Shown here in pieces: positions 1 to 11,871 of a stretch of DNA of 42,940 nucleotides (position 1 is the first letter of the stretch; every line of letters begins with the position of its first letter). Below the pieces are notes generated by a model, which was not told the origin of the DNA, did no database searches, and worked only from the letters and a program-made list of their open reading frames with translations. Origin of the DNA: Janthinobacterium sp. (GTDB lineage Bacteria; Pseudomonadota; Gammaproteobacteria; Burkholderiales; Burkholderiaceae_D); NCBI GenBank assembly GCA_025356595.1, contig JANXSQ010000028.1:1-42940 (forward strand), read 5' to 3'. The translations under genes and the position numbers were made by a program.

Positions 1-74
1 CGGTCGCCCCGGTCGAACCGGCCGCCGCCGCGCCGGCCACGCCGGCCACGGCCGCGCCGGCGGTGAGCCAATAA
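1..74 (+). CDS. 3' end of an Ala/Pro-rich protein, probably BamE (partial)
   Basis: An open frame enters from the left edge and ends at the TAA at 72-74, giving about 23 residues made almost only of Ala, Pro, Thr and Val. Such a tail is a typical low-complexity C-terminal extension. In many Burkholderiales the gene directly before dapB is bamE (omlA), whose lipoprotein product is part of the outer-membrane BAM complex and often has an Ala/Pro-rich tail. The BamE identity is inferred from position only, since no BamE domain lies inside the window. Confidence 0.45.
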   Translation, partial: VAPVEPAAAAPATPATAAPAVSQ

Positions 75-90
75 CCCGAAGAGAACAACG

Positions 91-900
91 ATGACTGAAC
101 TGAAAATAGCAATCGCCGGCGCCGGCGGCCGCATGGGCCGCATCCTGATCGAAGCGGTGCTCGACGCGCCCGACGCCACCCTGTCCGGCGCGCTCGACCG
201 CGCGGGCTCGGCCAACGTCGGCAGCGACGCCGCCGCCTTCCTCGGCAAGCCGAGCGGCGTGCTGATCAGCGCCGAACTGGCCGAGGGCCTGGCCGGCGCC
301 GACTTCCTGATCGACTTCACCCGTCCGGAAGGCAGCCTGCAGCACCTGGCCTATTGCGCCGAGCACGGCATCAAGATGATCATCGGCACCACCGGTTTCG
401 ACGCCGCCGGCAAGGCCGCCATCGCCGCCGCCGCCGAGAAGACCGCCATCGTCTTCGCGCCCAATATGAGCGTCGGCGTCAACGTCACGCTGAAGCTGCT
501 CGAACTGGCGGCGCAGAACCTGGCCGAAGGCTACGACATCGAAATCATCGAGGCGCACCACCGCCACAAGGTCGACGCGCCGTCCGGCACGGCCCTGAAG
601 ATGGGCGAAGTGGTGGCCGGGGCGCTGGGACGCGAGCTGAAGGACTGCGCCGTCTACGGCCGCGAAGGCGTCACCGGCGAGCGCGATCCATCCACCATCG
701 GCTTCGCGACGATACGCGGCGGCGACATCATCGGCGACCACACCGTGCTGTTCGCCGGCATCGGCGAGCGCATCGAAATCAGCCACAAGTCGAGCAGCCG
801 GGCCTCCTACGCCCACGGCGCGCTGCGCGCGGCGCGCTTCCTGGCCGACAAGAGCAGCGGCCTGTACGACATGCAGGACGTGCTGGCCTTGAAGCGCTGA
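91..900 (+). CDS. dapB: 4-hydroxy-tetrahydrodipicolinate reductase
   Basis: DapB reduces 4-hydroxy-tetrahydrodipicolinate with NAD(P)H in the diaminopimelate/lysine pathway, in the cytoplasm. The 269-residue length is usual for the family. The N-terminal Rossmann motif GAGGRMG is at residues 10-16. The catalytic signature [15 protein letters not shown] starts at residue 154 and holds the His pair and the Lys that binds substrate. A GTTGF motif near residue 100 contacts the nucleotide. The ATG at 91 follows a modest purine-rich AAGAGAA. It lies 16 bases after the upstream stop and 19 bases before the ExbB-like gene, so the genes are probably co-transcribed. Confidence 0.97.
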   Translation: MTELKIAIAGAGGRMGRILIEAVLDAPDATLSGALDRAGSANVGSDAAAFLGKPSGVLISAELAEGLAGADFLIDFTRPEGSLQHLAYCAEHGIKMIIGTTGFDAAGKAAIAAAAEKTAIVFAPNMSVGVNVTLKLLELAAQNLAEGYDIEIIEAHHRHKVDAPSGTALKMGEVVAGALGRELKDCAVYGREGVTGERDPSTIGFATIRGGDIIGDHTVLFAGIGERIEISHKSSSRASYAHGALRAARFLADKSSGLYDMQDVLALKR

Positions 901-919
901 GCCGCAACGACGCCCGACC

Positions 920-1606
920 ATGACTCCGGAAAATCATTTCAGCCTGGCCCATTACTGGGCGCAGGGCGACGCCATCAGCCACGCGGTGGCCTATCTGCTG
1001 CTGCTGATGTCGCTCGTCAGCTGGTATCTGATCCTCTCGAAAAGCTGGAGCGCCTGGCGCATCCGGCGCAGCGCGCCGGCCGTGGACGCCTTCTGGGCCG
1101 CGCCCGGCATGGCCGAGGCCGTCGCCGCGCTGGAGCTGGCCGACCCGGAGCAAGTCTACGCGCCGCTGGCGCGCCAGGGCGCCGCGCAACTGGCGCCGGC
1201 CGGCGCGGCCTCGCTGGGCGCCGCGCTGACGGCCGACGAGCAAGTCACGCGCGTGCTGCGCCTGGCCATCCACCGCGCCACGGCGCGCCTGGAGAGCGGC
1301 CTGACCCTGCTGGCTTCGATCGGCGCCACGGCGCCCTTCATCGGCCTGCTCGGCACCGTCTGGGGCATTTACCACGCGCTGGCGGCCGTCTCGGCGGCCG
1401 GCGTGATGCAGATCGACAAGGTGGCCGGCCCGGTCGGCGAGGCCCTGATCATGACCGCCTTCGGTCTGGTGGTGGCGATTCCCGCCGTGCTGGCCTATAA
1501 CGGCCTGAACCGGGTGAACCGCCTGACCCTGGCGGAACTGGACGCCTTCGCCCACGACCTGCACGCCTACCTGGGCACGGGCGGGCGCGCCGCCGCCCAA
1601 GCATAG
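920..1606 (+). CDS. exbB: MotA/TolQ/ExbB proton channel family protein
   Basis: This inner-membrane protein forms, with the ExbD-like product of the next gene, a proton-driven channel that energises TonB-type transport or Tol-like functions. At 228 residues it has the expected three hydrophobic segments, near residues 20-42, 127-150 and 170-195. The second and third carry the conserved family pattern (GATAPFIGLLGTVWG, then ALIMTAFGLVVAIPAV). The exbD-like gene starts 12 bases after its stop, which supports an operon. No TonB gene is in the window, so ExbB is more likely than TolQ (no TolA/TolB/Pal nearby), but the energised partner is unknown. Confidence 0.88.
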   Translation: MTPENHFSLAHYWAQGDAISHAVAYLLLLMSLVSWYLILSKSWSAWRIRRSAPAVDAFWAAPGMAEAVAALELADPEQVYAPLARQGAAQLAPAGAASLGAALTADEQVTRVLRLAIHRATARLESGLTLLASIGATAPFIGLLGTVWGIYHALAAVSAAGVMQIDKVAGPVGEALIMTAFGLVVAIPAVLAYNGLNRVNRLTLAELDAFAHDLHAYLGTGGRAAAQA

Positions 1607-1618
1607 AGGGGGGACGGC

Positions 1619-2047
1619 ATGGCTTTCGGCAGTTTCAACCACCACCGGCAACAGCCCCTGATGGCCGACATCAACGTCACGCCCATGGTCGACGTGATGC
1701 TGGTGCTGCTGGTCATCTTCATCCTCTCGGCGCCCATCTTCACCCACGCCATCCAGCTGGAACTGCCGCGCGCGCCGGCGGCGGCCGCGGCGCAAAAGCC
1801 GGCCGCCAGCGTCACCCTGGCCATCGACGCCAAGGGCGCCGTGTTCTGGAACGACGCCGCCGTCACGCCGGCCGCCCTGGAGGCGCGCCTGAGCGAGACC
1901 GCCGCGCAGGCCGCGCAGCCGGAATTGCAGCTGCGCGCCGACAAGGACACCCGCTACGAAGTGGTGGCCCAGGTCATGGCGGCGGCCCAATCCAAGGGAC
2001 TGAGCAAGCTCAGTTTCATCACCGACCCCAACAAAGAGAAGAAATAA
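1619..2047 (+). CDS. exbD: ExbD/TolR family biopolymer transport protein
   Basis: At 142 residues this is the normal size for ExbD. The N-terminus is cytoplasmic. The motif ADINVTPMVDVMLVLLVIFI (about residues 17-36) contains the family's conserved Asp in the single membrane helix, which carries protons together with ExbB. The rest (about residues 45-142) is periplasmic. The start ATG at 1619 follows a GAGGGGGGAC purine run, a good ribosome-binding site. It is the second gene of an exbB-exbD pair and is followed after 1 base by the barstar-family gene, so all three probably share one transcript. Confidence 0.9.
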   Translation: MAFGSFNHHRQQPLMADINVTPMVDVMLVLLVIFILSAPIFTHAIQLELPRAPAAAAAQKPAASVTLAIDAKGAVFWNDAAVTPAALEARLSETAAQAAQPELQLRADKDTRYEVVAQVMAAAQSKGLSKLSFITDPNKEKK

Positions 2048-2048
2048 T

Positions 2049-2375
2049 ATGCCCAGCGCCACACTCAACGGTAAAGACATCAGCGACTGGAGCAGCTTCC
2101 ACGAACAATGCAAGCGCACCTTCGGCTTCCCCGACTTCTACGCCGACAGCATGGACGCCTGGGTCGACTGCCTGAGCTATCTGCGCGACGAGGACGGCAT
2201 GACGCAGTTCCGCCTGAAGGCCAACGAGACGCTGGAGATCATCGTCGCCGACGCCGAGGCGATGCGCCTGCAGGCGCCCGACATCCTCGAGGAAATGACC
2301 TTCTGCATCGCCGGCATCAACGAGCGCTACGAAGACTATGGCGAAAAGCCGGCCCTGAAGCTGGTGCTGCGCTAA
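2049..2375 (+). CDS. Barstar-family protein
   Basis: This 108-residue acidic protein resembles the ribonuclease inhibitor barstar. It starts with a short strand plus 'NGKDISDW', followed by a helix and the family hallmark FGFPDFYADSMDAWVDCLSYL (around residues 26-46), which matches the barstar pattern L-P-x-(Y/F)-Y-x-x-N-x-D-A-x-x-D-C-L. Barstar binds and blocks barnase-type RNases by its second helix and acidic loop. No barnase/ribonuclease gene is seen nearby, and the gene sits 1 base after exbD in a housekeeping context. It may be an orphan immunity protein or have another role. The family call is firm; the function is open. Confidence 0.8.
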   Translation: MPSATLNGKDISDWSSFHEQCKRTFGFPDFYADSMDAWVDCLSYLRDEDGMTQFRLKANETLEIIVADAEAMRLQAPDILEEMTFCIAGINERYEDYGEKPALKLVLR

Positions 2376-2476
2376 TTGCCCTGAAGCTTAGCCCGGGGGC
2401 GCGCCGCGGATGGCCGCTCCCGCTTTAAAAATTTCCCCGCCGCCCAGCCCCGCTGCTGCCAAAGTGCGCGAGCCAG

Positions 2477-5157
<2,681 letters not shown>

Positions 5158-5162
5158 ACACG

Positions 5163-5753
5163 ATGAGCGCATTCATGACGATCCAACGCGGCCGCCTGGC
5201 CGGCCTGATGTTGCTGGCGGCCTTGGCGCTGTCGGCCTGCGGCTTCCATCTGCGCGGTTCGGACGGCAGTTACAACCTGCCGTTCGCCACCCTGTTCATC
5301 GGCCTGCCGAACTCCTCGCCGCTGGCGATCGACTTGAAACGCAACATCCGCGCCAACGGCGGCACCACCGTCATCGACCAGCGCGGCGCCGCCGACGGCG
5401 TCATCGACGTCCTCAGCGATCCGGAAAAAACCCGCGGCAAGACCATCCTCTCGCTGAGCAGCAACGGCCGGGTGCGCGAGTACCAGCTCAGCTACACCAT
5501 CGTCTTCCGCGTGCTCGACCGCCAGGGCAATGTGCTGCTGGCGCCGACCACCATCGGCCTGACCCGTCCGATCACCTTCAACGACTCGCAACTGCTGGCG
5601 AAGGAAACGGAAGAGGGCTTGCTGTACCGCGACATGCAGGCCGACCTGGTGCAGCAGATGCTGCGCCGCATCGGCGCCGTGAAGCTGGTGCTGCCGGCGA
5701 TGTCGCCGGCGCCGGCCGCCGCGCCGGCGCCGGCCGCGCCGCTCCAGCCATAG
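5163..5753 (+). CDS. lptE: LPS-assembly lipoprotein LptE
   Basis: LptE is the outer-membrane lipoprotein that plugs LptD and helps insert lipopolysaccharide. The 196-residue protein has a lipoprotein signal peptide ending in LALSAC, with the lipidated Cys at residue 26, followed by the family's CGFHLRG motif. The C-terminus is an Ala/Pro-rich tail. The ATG at 5163 sits 5 bases after leuS; an internal ATG at 5175 would also keep the signal peptide. The order leuS-lptE-holA is conserved in many proteobacteria, which supports the call. Confidence 0.93.
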   Translation: MSAFMTIQRGRLAGLMLLAALALSACGFHLRGSDGSYNLPFATLFIGLPNSSPLAIDLKRNIRANGGTTVIDQRGAADGVIDVLSDPEKTRGKTILSLSSNGRVREYQLSYTIVFRVLDRQGNVLLAPTTIGLTRPITFNDSQLLAKETEEGLLYRDMQADLVQQMLRRIGAVKLVLPAMSPAPAAAPAPAAPLQP

Positions 5754-5762
5754 GACGGCGCG

Positions 5763-6779
5763 ATGCAATTGCGGGTTGAAGCGCTGGACGGCCATTTGGC
5801 CAAACCGCTGGCGCAACTGTATGTGATCTGCAGCGACGAGCATCTGCTGGCGCTGGAGGCGGCCGACAAGATCCGCCGCGCCGCCCGCGCCCAGGGCTAT
5901 TCCGAGCGCGAGGTGCTCAGCGTCGAGCGCAACTTCAAATGGGGCGAGCTGCTGGCGGCCAACCAGGCGCTGTCCCTGTTCGGCGACAAGAAGCTGATCG
6001 AGCTGCGCATCCCCACCGGCAAGCCGGGCAAGGACGGCGGCGCGGCGCTGCAAAGCTATTGCAAGGATCTGAGTCCCGACAACCTGACCCTGATCACCCT
6101 GCCCAAGCTGGACTGGGCGACGCAGAAGGCGGCCTGGGTGGCCAGCCTGCAGCAGGCCGCCGTCTACATCGAGATCGCGGCCGTGGAGCGGGCGCATCTG
6201 CCGAACTGGATCGCCGGGCGCCTGTCCGCGCAGGGCCAGAGCGCGGAGCGCCACAGCATCGACTTCATCGCCGACCGGGTCGAGGGCAACCTGCTGGCGG
6301 CGCACCAGGAAATCCAGAAACTGGGTTTGCTGCACCCGGCCGGCAAGCTGACGTACGAGCAGGTGCAGGACGCCGTGCTGAACGTGGCGCGCTACGACGT
6401 CTTCAAGCTCAGCGAGGCGATGCTGGCGGGCGACCCGGCCCGCCTGGTGCGCATGCTGGAGGGCCTGAAGGGCGAGGGCGAGGCGCTGCCGCTGGTCCTG
6501 TGGGCGGTCGCCGAGGAAATCCGCACGCTGTTAAAATTGAAGGCCGGGATGGCGCAGGGCCGCCCGCTGGGCGCGCTGCTCAAGGAATACCGCATCTGGG
6601 GACCGCGCGAACGCATGATGGAGCCGGCCCTGCGGCGCATCGCCCTGCCGACGCTGGAGGCGGCGCTGCGCCAGGCGGCCCAGGTGGACAAGATGATCAA
6701 GGGCCTGCGCGCCAAGGCATACGCCGGCGACGCGTGGGACGCAATGCTGCAACTGGCGCTGAAAGTGGCGCGTGGCTAA
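5763..6779 (+). CDS. holA: DNA polymerase III, delta subunit
   Basis: HolA is the clamp-loader subunit that opens the beta sliding clamp. It is 338 residues, close to the E. coli protein (343). The N-terminal AAA-like part has the pattern [22 protein letters not shown] (residues 20-41), which corresponds to the family's 'GdE.lLi.ea...ir'. The middle SQQA...[13 protein letters not shown] and the C-terminal helical collar domain ([11 protein letters not shown], near residue 250) are also typical. It starts 9 bases after lptE and is followed closely by proA, so it is in the same transcription unit. Confidence 0.95.
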   Translation: MQLRVEALDGHLAKPLAQLYVICSDEHLLALEAADKIRRAARAQGYSEREVLSVERNFKWGELLAANQALSLFGDKKLIELRIPTGKPGKDGGAALQSYCKDLSPDNLTLITLPKLDWATQKAAWVASLQQAAVYIEIAAVERAHLPNWIAGRLSAQGQSAERHSIDFIADRVEGNLLAAHQEIQKLGLLHPAGKLTYEQVQDAVLNVARYDVFKLSEAMLAGDPARLVRMLEGLKGEGEALPLVLWAVAEEIRTLLKLKAGMAQGRPLGALLKEYRIWGPRERMMEPALRRIALPTLEAALRQAAQVDKMIKGLRAKAYAGDAWDAMLQLALKVARG

Positions 6780-6789
6780 GGATATGACG

Positions 6790-8055
6790 ATGGACATCAA
6801 GCAATATATGGAACAGGTCGGACAACAGGCGCGCGCCGCCTCGCGGGCCATGGCGAAGGCCGACAGCGCCACGCGCAACCGCGCGCTGACCCTGATCGCC
6901 GCCGCCATCGTGCGCGACGCCGACCTGCTGCGCGCGGCCAACCGTCTCGACCTCGAGGCGGCGCGCGCCGCAGGCCTGGCGCCGGCCCTGCTGGACCGCC
7001 TGACCCTGTCGGACGGCGCCATCGCCACCATGGTCGAGGGCCTGACGCAGATCGTCGCCCTGGCCGACCCGATCGGCGAGATCAGCAACATGAAATTCCG
7101 CCCCAGCGGCATCCAGGTCGGGCAGATGCGCGTGCCGCTGGGTGTCATCGGCATCATCTACGAGGCGCGCCCCAACGTCACCATCGACGCGGCCGGCCTG
7201 TGCATCAAGAGCGGCAACGCGACCATCCTGCGCGGCGGCTCGGAGGCGATCCATTGCAACCGCGCCCTGGCCAAGCTGGTCAAGGAGGGCCTGGCCGGCG
7301 CCGGCCTGCCGGAGACGGCCGTGCAGGTGGTCGACACCACCGACCGCGCCGCCGTCGGCGCCCTGATCACCATGCCGCAATACGTCGACGTCATCGTGCC
7401 GCGCGGCGGCAAGGGCCTGATCGCGCGCCTGATGGCCGAGGCGACGGTGCCGATGATCAAGCACCTGGACGGCATCTGCCACGTCTACATCGACGCCAAG
7501 GCCGACGTGCCGAAAGCGCTGGCGATCGCCTTCAACGCCAAGTGCCAGCGCTACAGCCCGTGCAACGCGATGGAGACGCTGCTGGTGGCGCGCGCCATCG
7601 CGCCGCAGGTGCTGCCGCAACTGGCCGAGCTGTACGCGACCAAGCAGGTCGAGCTGCGCGCCGACCCGGAGGCCATGGCGCTGCTGGCCGGCTATCCGCA
7701 CCTGGTCGCCGCCACGGAGGAGGACTGGGCCACCGAGTATCTGGCGGCCATCCTGTCGGTGAAGATCGTCGACGGGCTGGACGCGGCGATGGACCACATC
7801 GACGCCTACTCGTCCAAGCACACCGAGGCCATCGTCACCGAGGACTACAGCGCGGCCATGCGCTTCCTGCGCGAGGTCGACTCCTCGTCGGTGATGGTGA
7901 ACGCCTCGACGCGCTTCGCCGACGGCTTCGAATACGGCCTGGGCGCGGAAATCGGCATCTCCAACGACAAGCTGCACGCCCGCGGCCCGGTCGGCCTGGA
8001 CGGCCTGACCTCGCTCAAATACGTCGTCTTCGGCCACGGCGAAGTGCGCACTTGA
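6790..8055 (+). CDS. proA: Gamma-glutamyl phosphate reductase
   Basis: ProA reduces gamma-glutamyl phosphate to glutamate-5-semialdehyde in proline synthesis, using NADPH. The protein belongs to the aldehyde dehydrogenase fold, with the catalytic Cys in the segment [18 protein letters not shown] and the early YEARPNVT nucleotide-site motif. The start is taken as the ATG at 6790 because AAGGA at 6778-6782, overlapping the holA stop, is 7 bases upstream. The ATG at 6784 would leave only 1 base and the GTG at 6772 would precede this site. This gives 421 residues, normal for ProA. The partner proB is not in the window. Confidence 0.95.
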   Translation: MDIKQYMEQVGQQARAASRAMAKADSATRNRALTLIAAAIVRDADLLRAANRLDLEAARAAGLAPALLDRLTLSDGAIATMVEGLTQIVALADPIGEISNMKFRPSGIQVGQMRVPLGVIGIIYEARPNVTIDAAGLCIKSGNATILRGGSEAIHCNRALAKLVKEGLAGAGLPETAVQVVDTTDRAAVGALITMPQYVDVIVPRGGKGLIARLMAEATVPMIKHLDGICHVYIDAKADVPKALAIAFNAKCQRYSPCNAMETLLVARAIAPQVLPQLAELYATKQVELRADPEAMALLAGYPHLVAATEEDWATEYLAAILSVKIVDGLDAAMDHIDAYSSKHTEAIVTEDYSAAMRFLREVDSSSVMVNASTRFADGFEYGLGAEIGISNDKLHARGPVGLDGLTSLKYVVFGHGEVRT

Positions 8056-8107
8056 TCGTCCCCCGCCCGTCGCCCTTGCTCGCGAATGCACTCACCACAG
8101 GAAGCCC

Positions 8108-8539
8108 ATGCTCTGGATTAAAGCGCTGCACATAGTTTTCGTCGTCTCCTGGTTCTCCGGGCTGTTCTACCTGCCGCGCATCTTCGTCAACCTGGCGCAG
8201 GAAACGGAGACGGTGGCGCGCGAGCGCCTGCTGCTGATGGCGCGCAAGCTGTACCGCTTCATGACCATGCTGGCCGTGCCGGCGCTGCTGCTCGGCATCG
8301 CCCTGCTGTGGATGCAGTACGGCGGCGCAGAGGGCGGCATGAAAATGCCGGCCTGGATGCACGCCAAGCTGACCTTCGTCGTGCTGGTGCTCGGTTACCA
8401 CCACGCCTGCGGTTCGCTGTTGAAGAAATTCGAGAACGGCGTCAACCGCCGCAACCACGTCTGGTATCGCTGGTTCAACGAGGCGCCGGTGCTGATGTTG
8501 CTGGCCATCGTGGTGCTGGTTGTCGTCAAGCCTTTCTGA
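8108..8539 (+). CDS. hemJ: CopD/HemJ-type membrane protein
   Basis: A 143-residue inner-membrane protein with four hydrophobic helices (about residues 3-24, 55-76, 88-105 and 122-141). The opening KALHIVFVVSWFSGLFYLPR and the closing WFNEAPVLMLLAIVVLVVVKP match the UPF0093/HemJ family, whose studied members oxidise protoporphyrinogen IX to protoporphyrin IX in haem synthesis. The early His and the Arg/Lys residues typical of HemJ are present. AGGAAG lies 5 bases before the ATG. Automated annotation often calls these 'CopD family protein'. The HemJ function is inferred from the family. Confidence 0.72.
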   Translation: MLWIKALHIVFVVSWFSGLFYLPRIFVNLAQETETVARERLLLMARKLYRFMTMLAVPALLLGIALLWMQYGGAEGGMKMPAWMHAKLTFVVLVLGYHHACGSLLKKFENGVNRRNHVWYRWFNEAPVLMLLAIVVLVVVKPF

Positions 8540-8549
8540 TCGGAGCAGC

Positions 8550-9155
8550 ATGAGCAAAATCTGCCAGTATTTTTTCGCGCCCCATTCGCCGTGGACCTAT
8601 CTGGGCCACGCCCGCCTGGTGGCGCTGGCCAAGCAGCACGGCGTGCAGGTCGAGGTGCGCCCCTTCGACCTGGGCAAGGTGTTCAGCGTCTCCGGCGGCC
8701 TGCCGCTGGTGAAGCGCGCGCCGCAGCGCCAGGCCTACCGCCTGGCGGAACTGGCGCGCTGGGCGGAATTCCTGCAACTGCCGCTGAACGTGCAGCCGAA
8801 ATTCTTCCCCGTCTCGCCGGACGCCTCGGCCAAGCTGATCATCGCCACGCGCCTGGCGCTGGGCGTCGACGTCGCGCTGGAACTGGCGCAGGCGCTGATG
8901 CGCGGCCTGTGGGCGGAGGAGCGCAACATCGGCGACGATGAGACGCTGGTGCAGATCGCCAATAGCTGCGAGCTGGACGGGCGCATGCTGCTGAAAAGCT
9001 CGCAAACGGCCAGCGTGCAGGCCGAATACGAGCGCAACACGGAAGAGGCGACGGCGGCCAGCGTGTTCGGTTCGCCGTGGTACATCGTCGACGGCGAGGG
9101 ATTCTGGGGCCAGGACCGCCTCGATTTCGTCGCCAGGGCGTTCGGCAAGACCTGA
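8550..9155 (+). CDS. DsbA-family 2-hydroxychromene-2-carboxylate isomerase-like protein
   Basis: A 201-residue thioredoxin-fold protein of the kappa-GST/HCCA isomerase group. The N-terminus QYFFAPHSPWTYLGHARL has the family's F-x-x-x-S-P-(W/Y)-x-Y-L-G pattern, with the Ser that positions glutathione or substrate in place of a CxxC pair. The C-terminal VFGSPWYIVDGEGFWGQDRLDF is the matching thioredoxin-like cis-Pro and final helix region. The ATG at 8550 is chosen because GGAG lies 4 bases upstream and the alignment starts here; a longer frame back to 8520 adds a Ser-rich stretch overlapping the previous gene. The substrate cannot be told; no naphthalene-type pathway genes are nearby. Confidence 0.82.
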   Translation: MSKICQYFFAPHSPWTYLGHARLVALAKQHGVQVEVRPFDLGKVFSVSGGLPLVKRAPQRQAYRLAELARWAEFLQLPLNVQPKFFPVSPDASAKLIIATRLALGVDVALELAQALMRGLWAEERNIGDDETLVQIANSCELDGRMLLKSSQTASVQAEYERNTEEATAASVFGSPWYIVDGEGFWGQDRLDFVARAFGKT

Positions 9156-9209
9156 ACCGGCGGCGCCGCTTCGACATTTTTTTGATTTTCAACGGATAAA
9201 AGGTACACC

Positions 9210-10424
9210 ATGGCTTCATATTTTTGCCCATGCCCGCGCGGCATGGAAGCGGCGCTGGCCGAGGAACTCGGCGAGATCGCCCAACAGCCCGGCGCGACCC
9301 TGAAGGTGCACAATCAAGTGCCCGGCGGCGTGCACTGCTCCGGCGAGATGAGCGACGCCTACCGCGTCAACCTGCATTCGCGCATCGCTTCGCGCGTGCT
9401 GATGCGCATGGCGCACTCGGGCTACAAGACCGAAAACGACATCTATGACCTGGCGCTGGCGCAGCGCTGGGAAGACTGGTTCGGCGTCGACCACACGATC
9501 CGCGTCGACGTCACGGCCGTCAAGTCGCCGCTGCGCAGCCTGGAGTTCACCACCCTGAAGATCAAGGACGCGATCTGCGACCGCTTCCGCGACCTGTACA
9601 ACGAGCGTCCCTCCGTCAACACCAAGACGCCGGACATGCGCATCGTCGGTTTCCTCGACGCGCACACCTTCACGCTCTACCTGGACACCTCGGGCGAGGC
9701 CCTGTTCAAGCGCGGCTGGCGCGAAGAGACGGGCGACGCGCCGCTGCGCGAGAACCTGGCCGCCGGCCTGCTGCGCGTCTCGGGCTGGAAGCCGGGCATG
9801 GTGCTGTTCGATCCGATGTGCGGTTCCGGCACCATCCTGGCCGAAGCGGCGCAGATGGTGCAGGGCATTCCGCCCGGCGCCAGCCGCCGTTTCGCCTTCG
9901 AGAACTTCAACAGCTTCAAGGCGCCGGTCTGGAACGACCTGAAGAACGCCATCAAGCCGCTGCCTTTGCCGCTCGAGCCGACCATCTTCGGCAGCGACAT
10001 CTCCGGCGACATGGTCGAGATGACGCGCCACAATCTGCGCTGCGCCGGCGTCATGTTCGACGTGCCGCTGAAGCAGATCGAGGCGCAGGAAGTGAAGGCG
10101 CCCAGCGAGGTGCCGGGCATCATGCTGACCAACCCGCCGTACGGCGAGCGCATCGGCGTGCGCGGCGACAGCACCCTGCCGGAGGACGAATTGTCGACCT
10201 CCTTCTATTCGGCCATGGGCACCACGCTCAAGCAGCGCTTCGCCGGCTGGACCGTGTTCCTGTTCACCGCCGACCTGGGCCTGCCGCGCCTGTTGCGCCT
10301 GAAGGAGGCGCGCAAGACGCCGTTCTTCAACGGCGCCCTGGAATGCCGCCTGTTCCGCTTCGATATGGTGGCCGGCTACAACCGCCGCGAAGAAGCCAAG
10401 CCGAAAACCCCGCCAGTAGTGTGA
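9210..10424 (+). CDS. THUMP-domain class I SAM-dependent RNA methyltransferase (RlmL/RlmK-like)
   Basis: This 404-residue cytoplasmic enzyme has an N-terminal ferredoxin-like/THUMP RNA-binding region (about residues 1-160) and a C-terminal Rossmann methyltransferase. Motif I is FDPMCGSGTILAEAA (near residue 200) and the catalytic NPPY motif is LTNPPYGERIG (near residue 306). These motifs, with the layout, match the RlmL N-terminal-like N2-guanine methyltransferases of rRNA or tRNA. The ATG at 9210 follows AAAAGG with a 6-base gap. It is likely to modify 23S rRNA, but the exact target base is not decided by the sequence. Confidence 0.88.
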   Translation: MASYFCPCPRGMEAALAEELGEIAQQPGATLKVHNQVPGGVHCSGEMSDAYRVNLHSRIASRVLMRMAHSGYKTENDIYDLALAQRWEDWFGVDHTIRVDVTAVKSPLRSLEFTTLKIKDAICDRFRDLYNERPSVNTKTPDMRIVGFLDAHTFTLYLDTSGEALFKRGWREETGDAPLRENLAAGLLRVSGWKPGMVLFDPMCGSGTILAEAAQMVQGIPPGASRRFAFENFNSFKAPVWNDLKNAIKPLPLPLEPTIFGSDISGDMVEMTRHNLRCAGVMFDVPLKQIEAQEVKAPSEVPGIMLTNPPYGERIGVRGDSTLPEDELSTSFYSAMGTTLKQRFAGWTVFLFTADLGLPRLLRLKEARKTPFFNGALECRLFRFDMVAGYNRREEAKPKTPPVV

Positions 10425-10434
10425 CGCAGGGCGC

Positions 10435-10461
10435 GCGCGCCGCACCGCCGGTGCGGCGCGC
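10435..10461 (+). terminator. Perfect 12-bp GC-rich hairpin between two genes
   Basis: The 12-base arm at 10435-10446 is exactly complementary to 10450-10461, with a GCC loop. It sits between the methyltransferase stop (10424) and the ribosome-binding site of the MFS gene (10472). There is no T-run, so it is not a classic intrinsic terminator. It may attenuate or protect the transcript. Confidence 0.45.
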
Positions 10462-10480
10462 GGCGCCGACCAGGAGTGCC

Positions 10481-11773
10481 ATGTTTTCATCCCCCCCGCC
10501 GAATACGCCGGCCGACGCGCCCGCGCCGGTGCCGCCGCCGCCTCCCAGCCATATGGCGGTGCTCGGCAGCGGCGCCCTGGCGACGCTGCTGGCCGGCCTG
10601 GCCATGCTCGGCCCGTTTTCCATCGACACCTATCTGCCGGCCTTCCCGGCCATCCAGCAGTCGCTCGGCGCCAGCGCCATCGAGGTGCAGCAGTCGCTGA
10701 CCCTGTACATGCTGGCCTTCGCCGGCATGGTGCTGTGGCACGGCGCGCTGTCCGATTCCTTCGGCCGGCGCAACCTGATCCTCGGCTCGCTGGCGCTGTT
10801 CGCCATCGGCACCCTGGGTTGCGCCGCCGCCAGTTCGGTGCAGTACCTGTGGGCCTTCCGCGTCCTGCAGGGCGTCTCGGCCGGAGCCGGCGTGGTGGTC
10901 GGCCGGGCCATCATCCGCGACCTGTATTCGGACGCGCCGGCGGCGCGCCTGCTGTCGATGGTGACGATGATCTTCTCCATCGCGCCGGCCATCGCGCCCA
11001 TCATGGGCGGCTGGATCGTCAAGCTGTTCGACTGGCGCGCCATCTTCCTGGCGCTGTTCGCCTACACCCTGATCCTGCTGTGGTTCTGCTACAAGCGCCT
11101 GCCGGAGACGCTGCCGCCGCACAAGCGCCAGCCCTTCAATCCGCGCTACATCGCGCGCAACTACCGGCAGATCCTCGGCGCGCCGCTGTTCCACATGAAG
11201 GCCGGCGTGGTCGCCTTCAATTTCGCCGGCCTGTTCCTGTTCATCACGGCCGCGCCGGTGATGCTGCCGCAGCATCTGCACCTCGGCCCCGACCAGTTCG
11301 GCTGGCTGTTCATTCCCTCCGTCAGCGGCATCTTCCTCGGCGCGCTGGCGGCCAACCGCATCGCCGGCAAGATCACCTTCCCGCGCCAGATCGGCTACGG
11401 CTTTTGCCTGCTGCTGGGCGCGGCCGTCTGCAACGTCGGCTACCACCTGTTCTTCCCGCCGGCGCTGCCCTGGAGCGTGGCGCCGATGTTCTTCTACACC
11501 TTCGGCATGGCCCTGGTGGCGCCCGGCGCGACGATGCTGGCGATGGACCTGTTCCCGCACATCCGCGGCACGGTGGCGTCCTGCCAATCCTTCGCCCAGA
11601 CCCTGCTGGGCGCCGTGGTGGCCGGCCTGATCGCGCCCTTCCTGTCGCATTCGGTGCTGTGGCTGGCCTCCGGCCAACTGGCTTTTTCCCTGATCTCGCT
11701 GGGCCTGTGGCTGCTCTCGCGCAAATTCCGCCAGCGCTGGCGGGTGCTGCCGCCGGCCGCCGAAAGCGTGTAA
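10481..11773 (+). CDS. Bcr/CflA family multidrug efflux MFS transporter
   Basis: A 430-residue inner-membrane transporter with twelve predicted hydrophobic segments. After a Pro-rich cytoplasmic N-terminus (about 25 residues) comes the Bcr/CflA hallmark start: ALATLLAGLAMLGPFSIDTYLPAFPAI. Next are MFS motif A (GALSDSFGRRNLILGSL) and a motif C-like region. Members export bicyclomycin, sulfonamides or similar drugs with proton antiport. The ATG at 10481 has AGGAG 4 bases upstream. It follows the methyltransferase gene after a hairpin, and the next gene is separated by a T-rich gap. The substrate is not known. Confidence 0.9.
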   Translation: MFSSPPPNTPADAPAPVPPPPPSHMAVLGSGALATLLAGLAMLGPFSIDTYLPAFPAIQQSLGASAIEVQQSLTLYMLAFAGMVLWHGALSDSFGRRNLILGSLALFAIGTLGCAAASSVQYLWAFRVLQGVSAGAGVVVGRAIIRDLYSDAPAARLLSMVTMIFSIAPAIAPIMGGWIVKLFDWRAIFLALFAYTLILLWFCYKRLPETLPPHKRQPFNPRYIARNYRQILGAPLFHMKAGVVAFNFAGLFLFITAAPVMLPQHLHLGPDQFGWLFIPSVSGIFLGALAANRIAGKITFPRQIGYGFCLLLGAAVCNVGYHLFFPPALPWSVAPMFFYTFGMALVAPGATMLAMDLFPHIRGTVASCQSFAQTLLGAVVAGLIAPFLSHSVLWLASGQLAFSLISLGLWLLSRKFRQRWRVLPPAAESV

Positions 11774-11871
11774 TAGATCCTTAACTAATTTTTCTTAAAT
11801 GCAAGTAATGCCGGGCTTTATGCTAATATTACTTTTTTTTGAAATCGGTCCAGGCGCCCGGCCGCCGTTGC

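Noticed and set aside
3-72. Short tandem repeats of GCCGGCCACG type at the left edge
   Set aside because: They are explained by the Ala/Pro-rich codons of the partial upstream gene.
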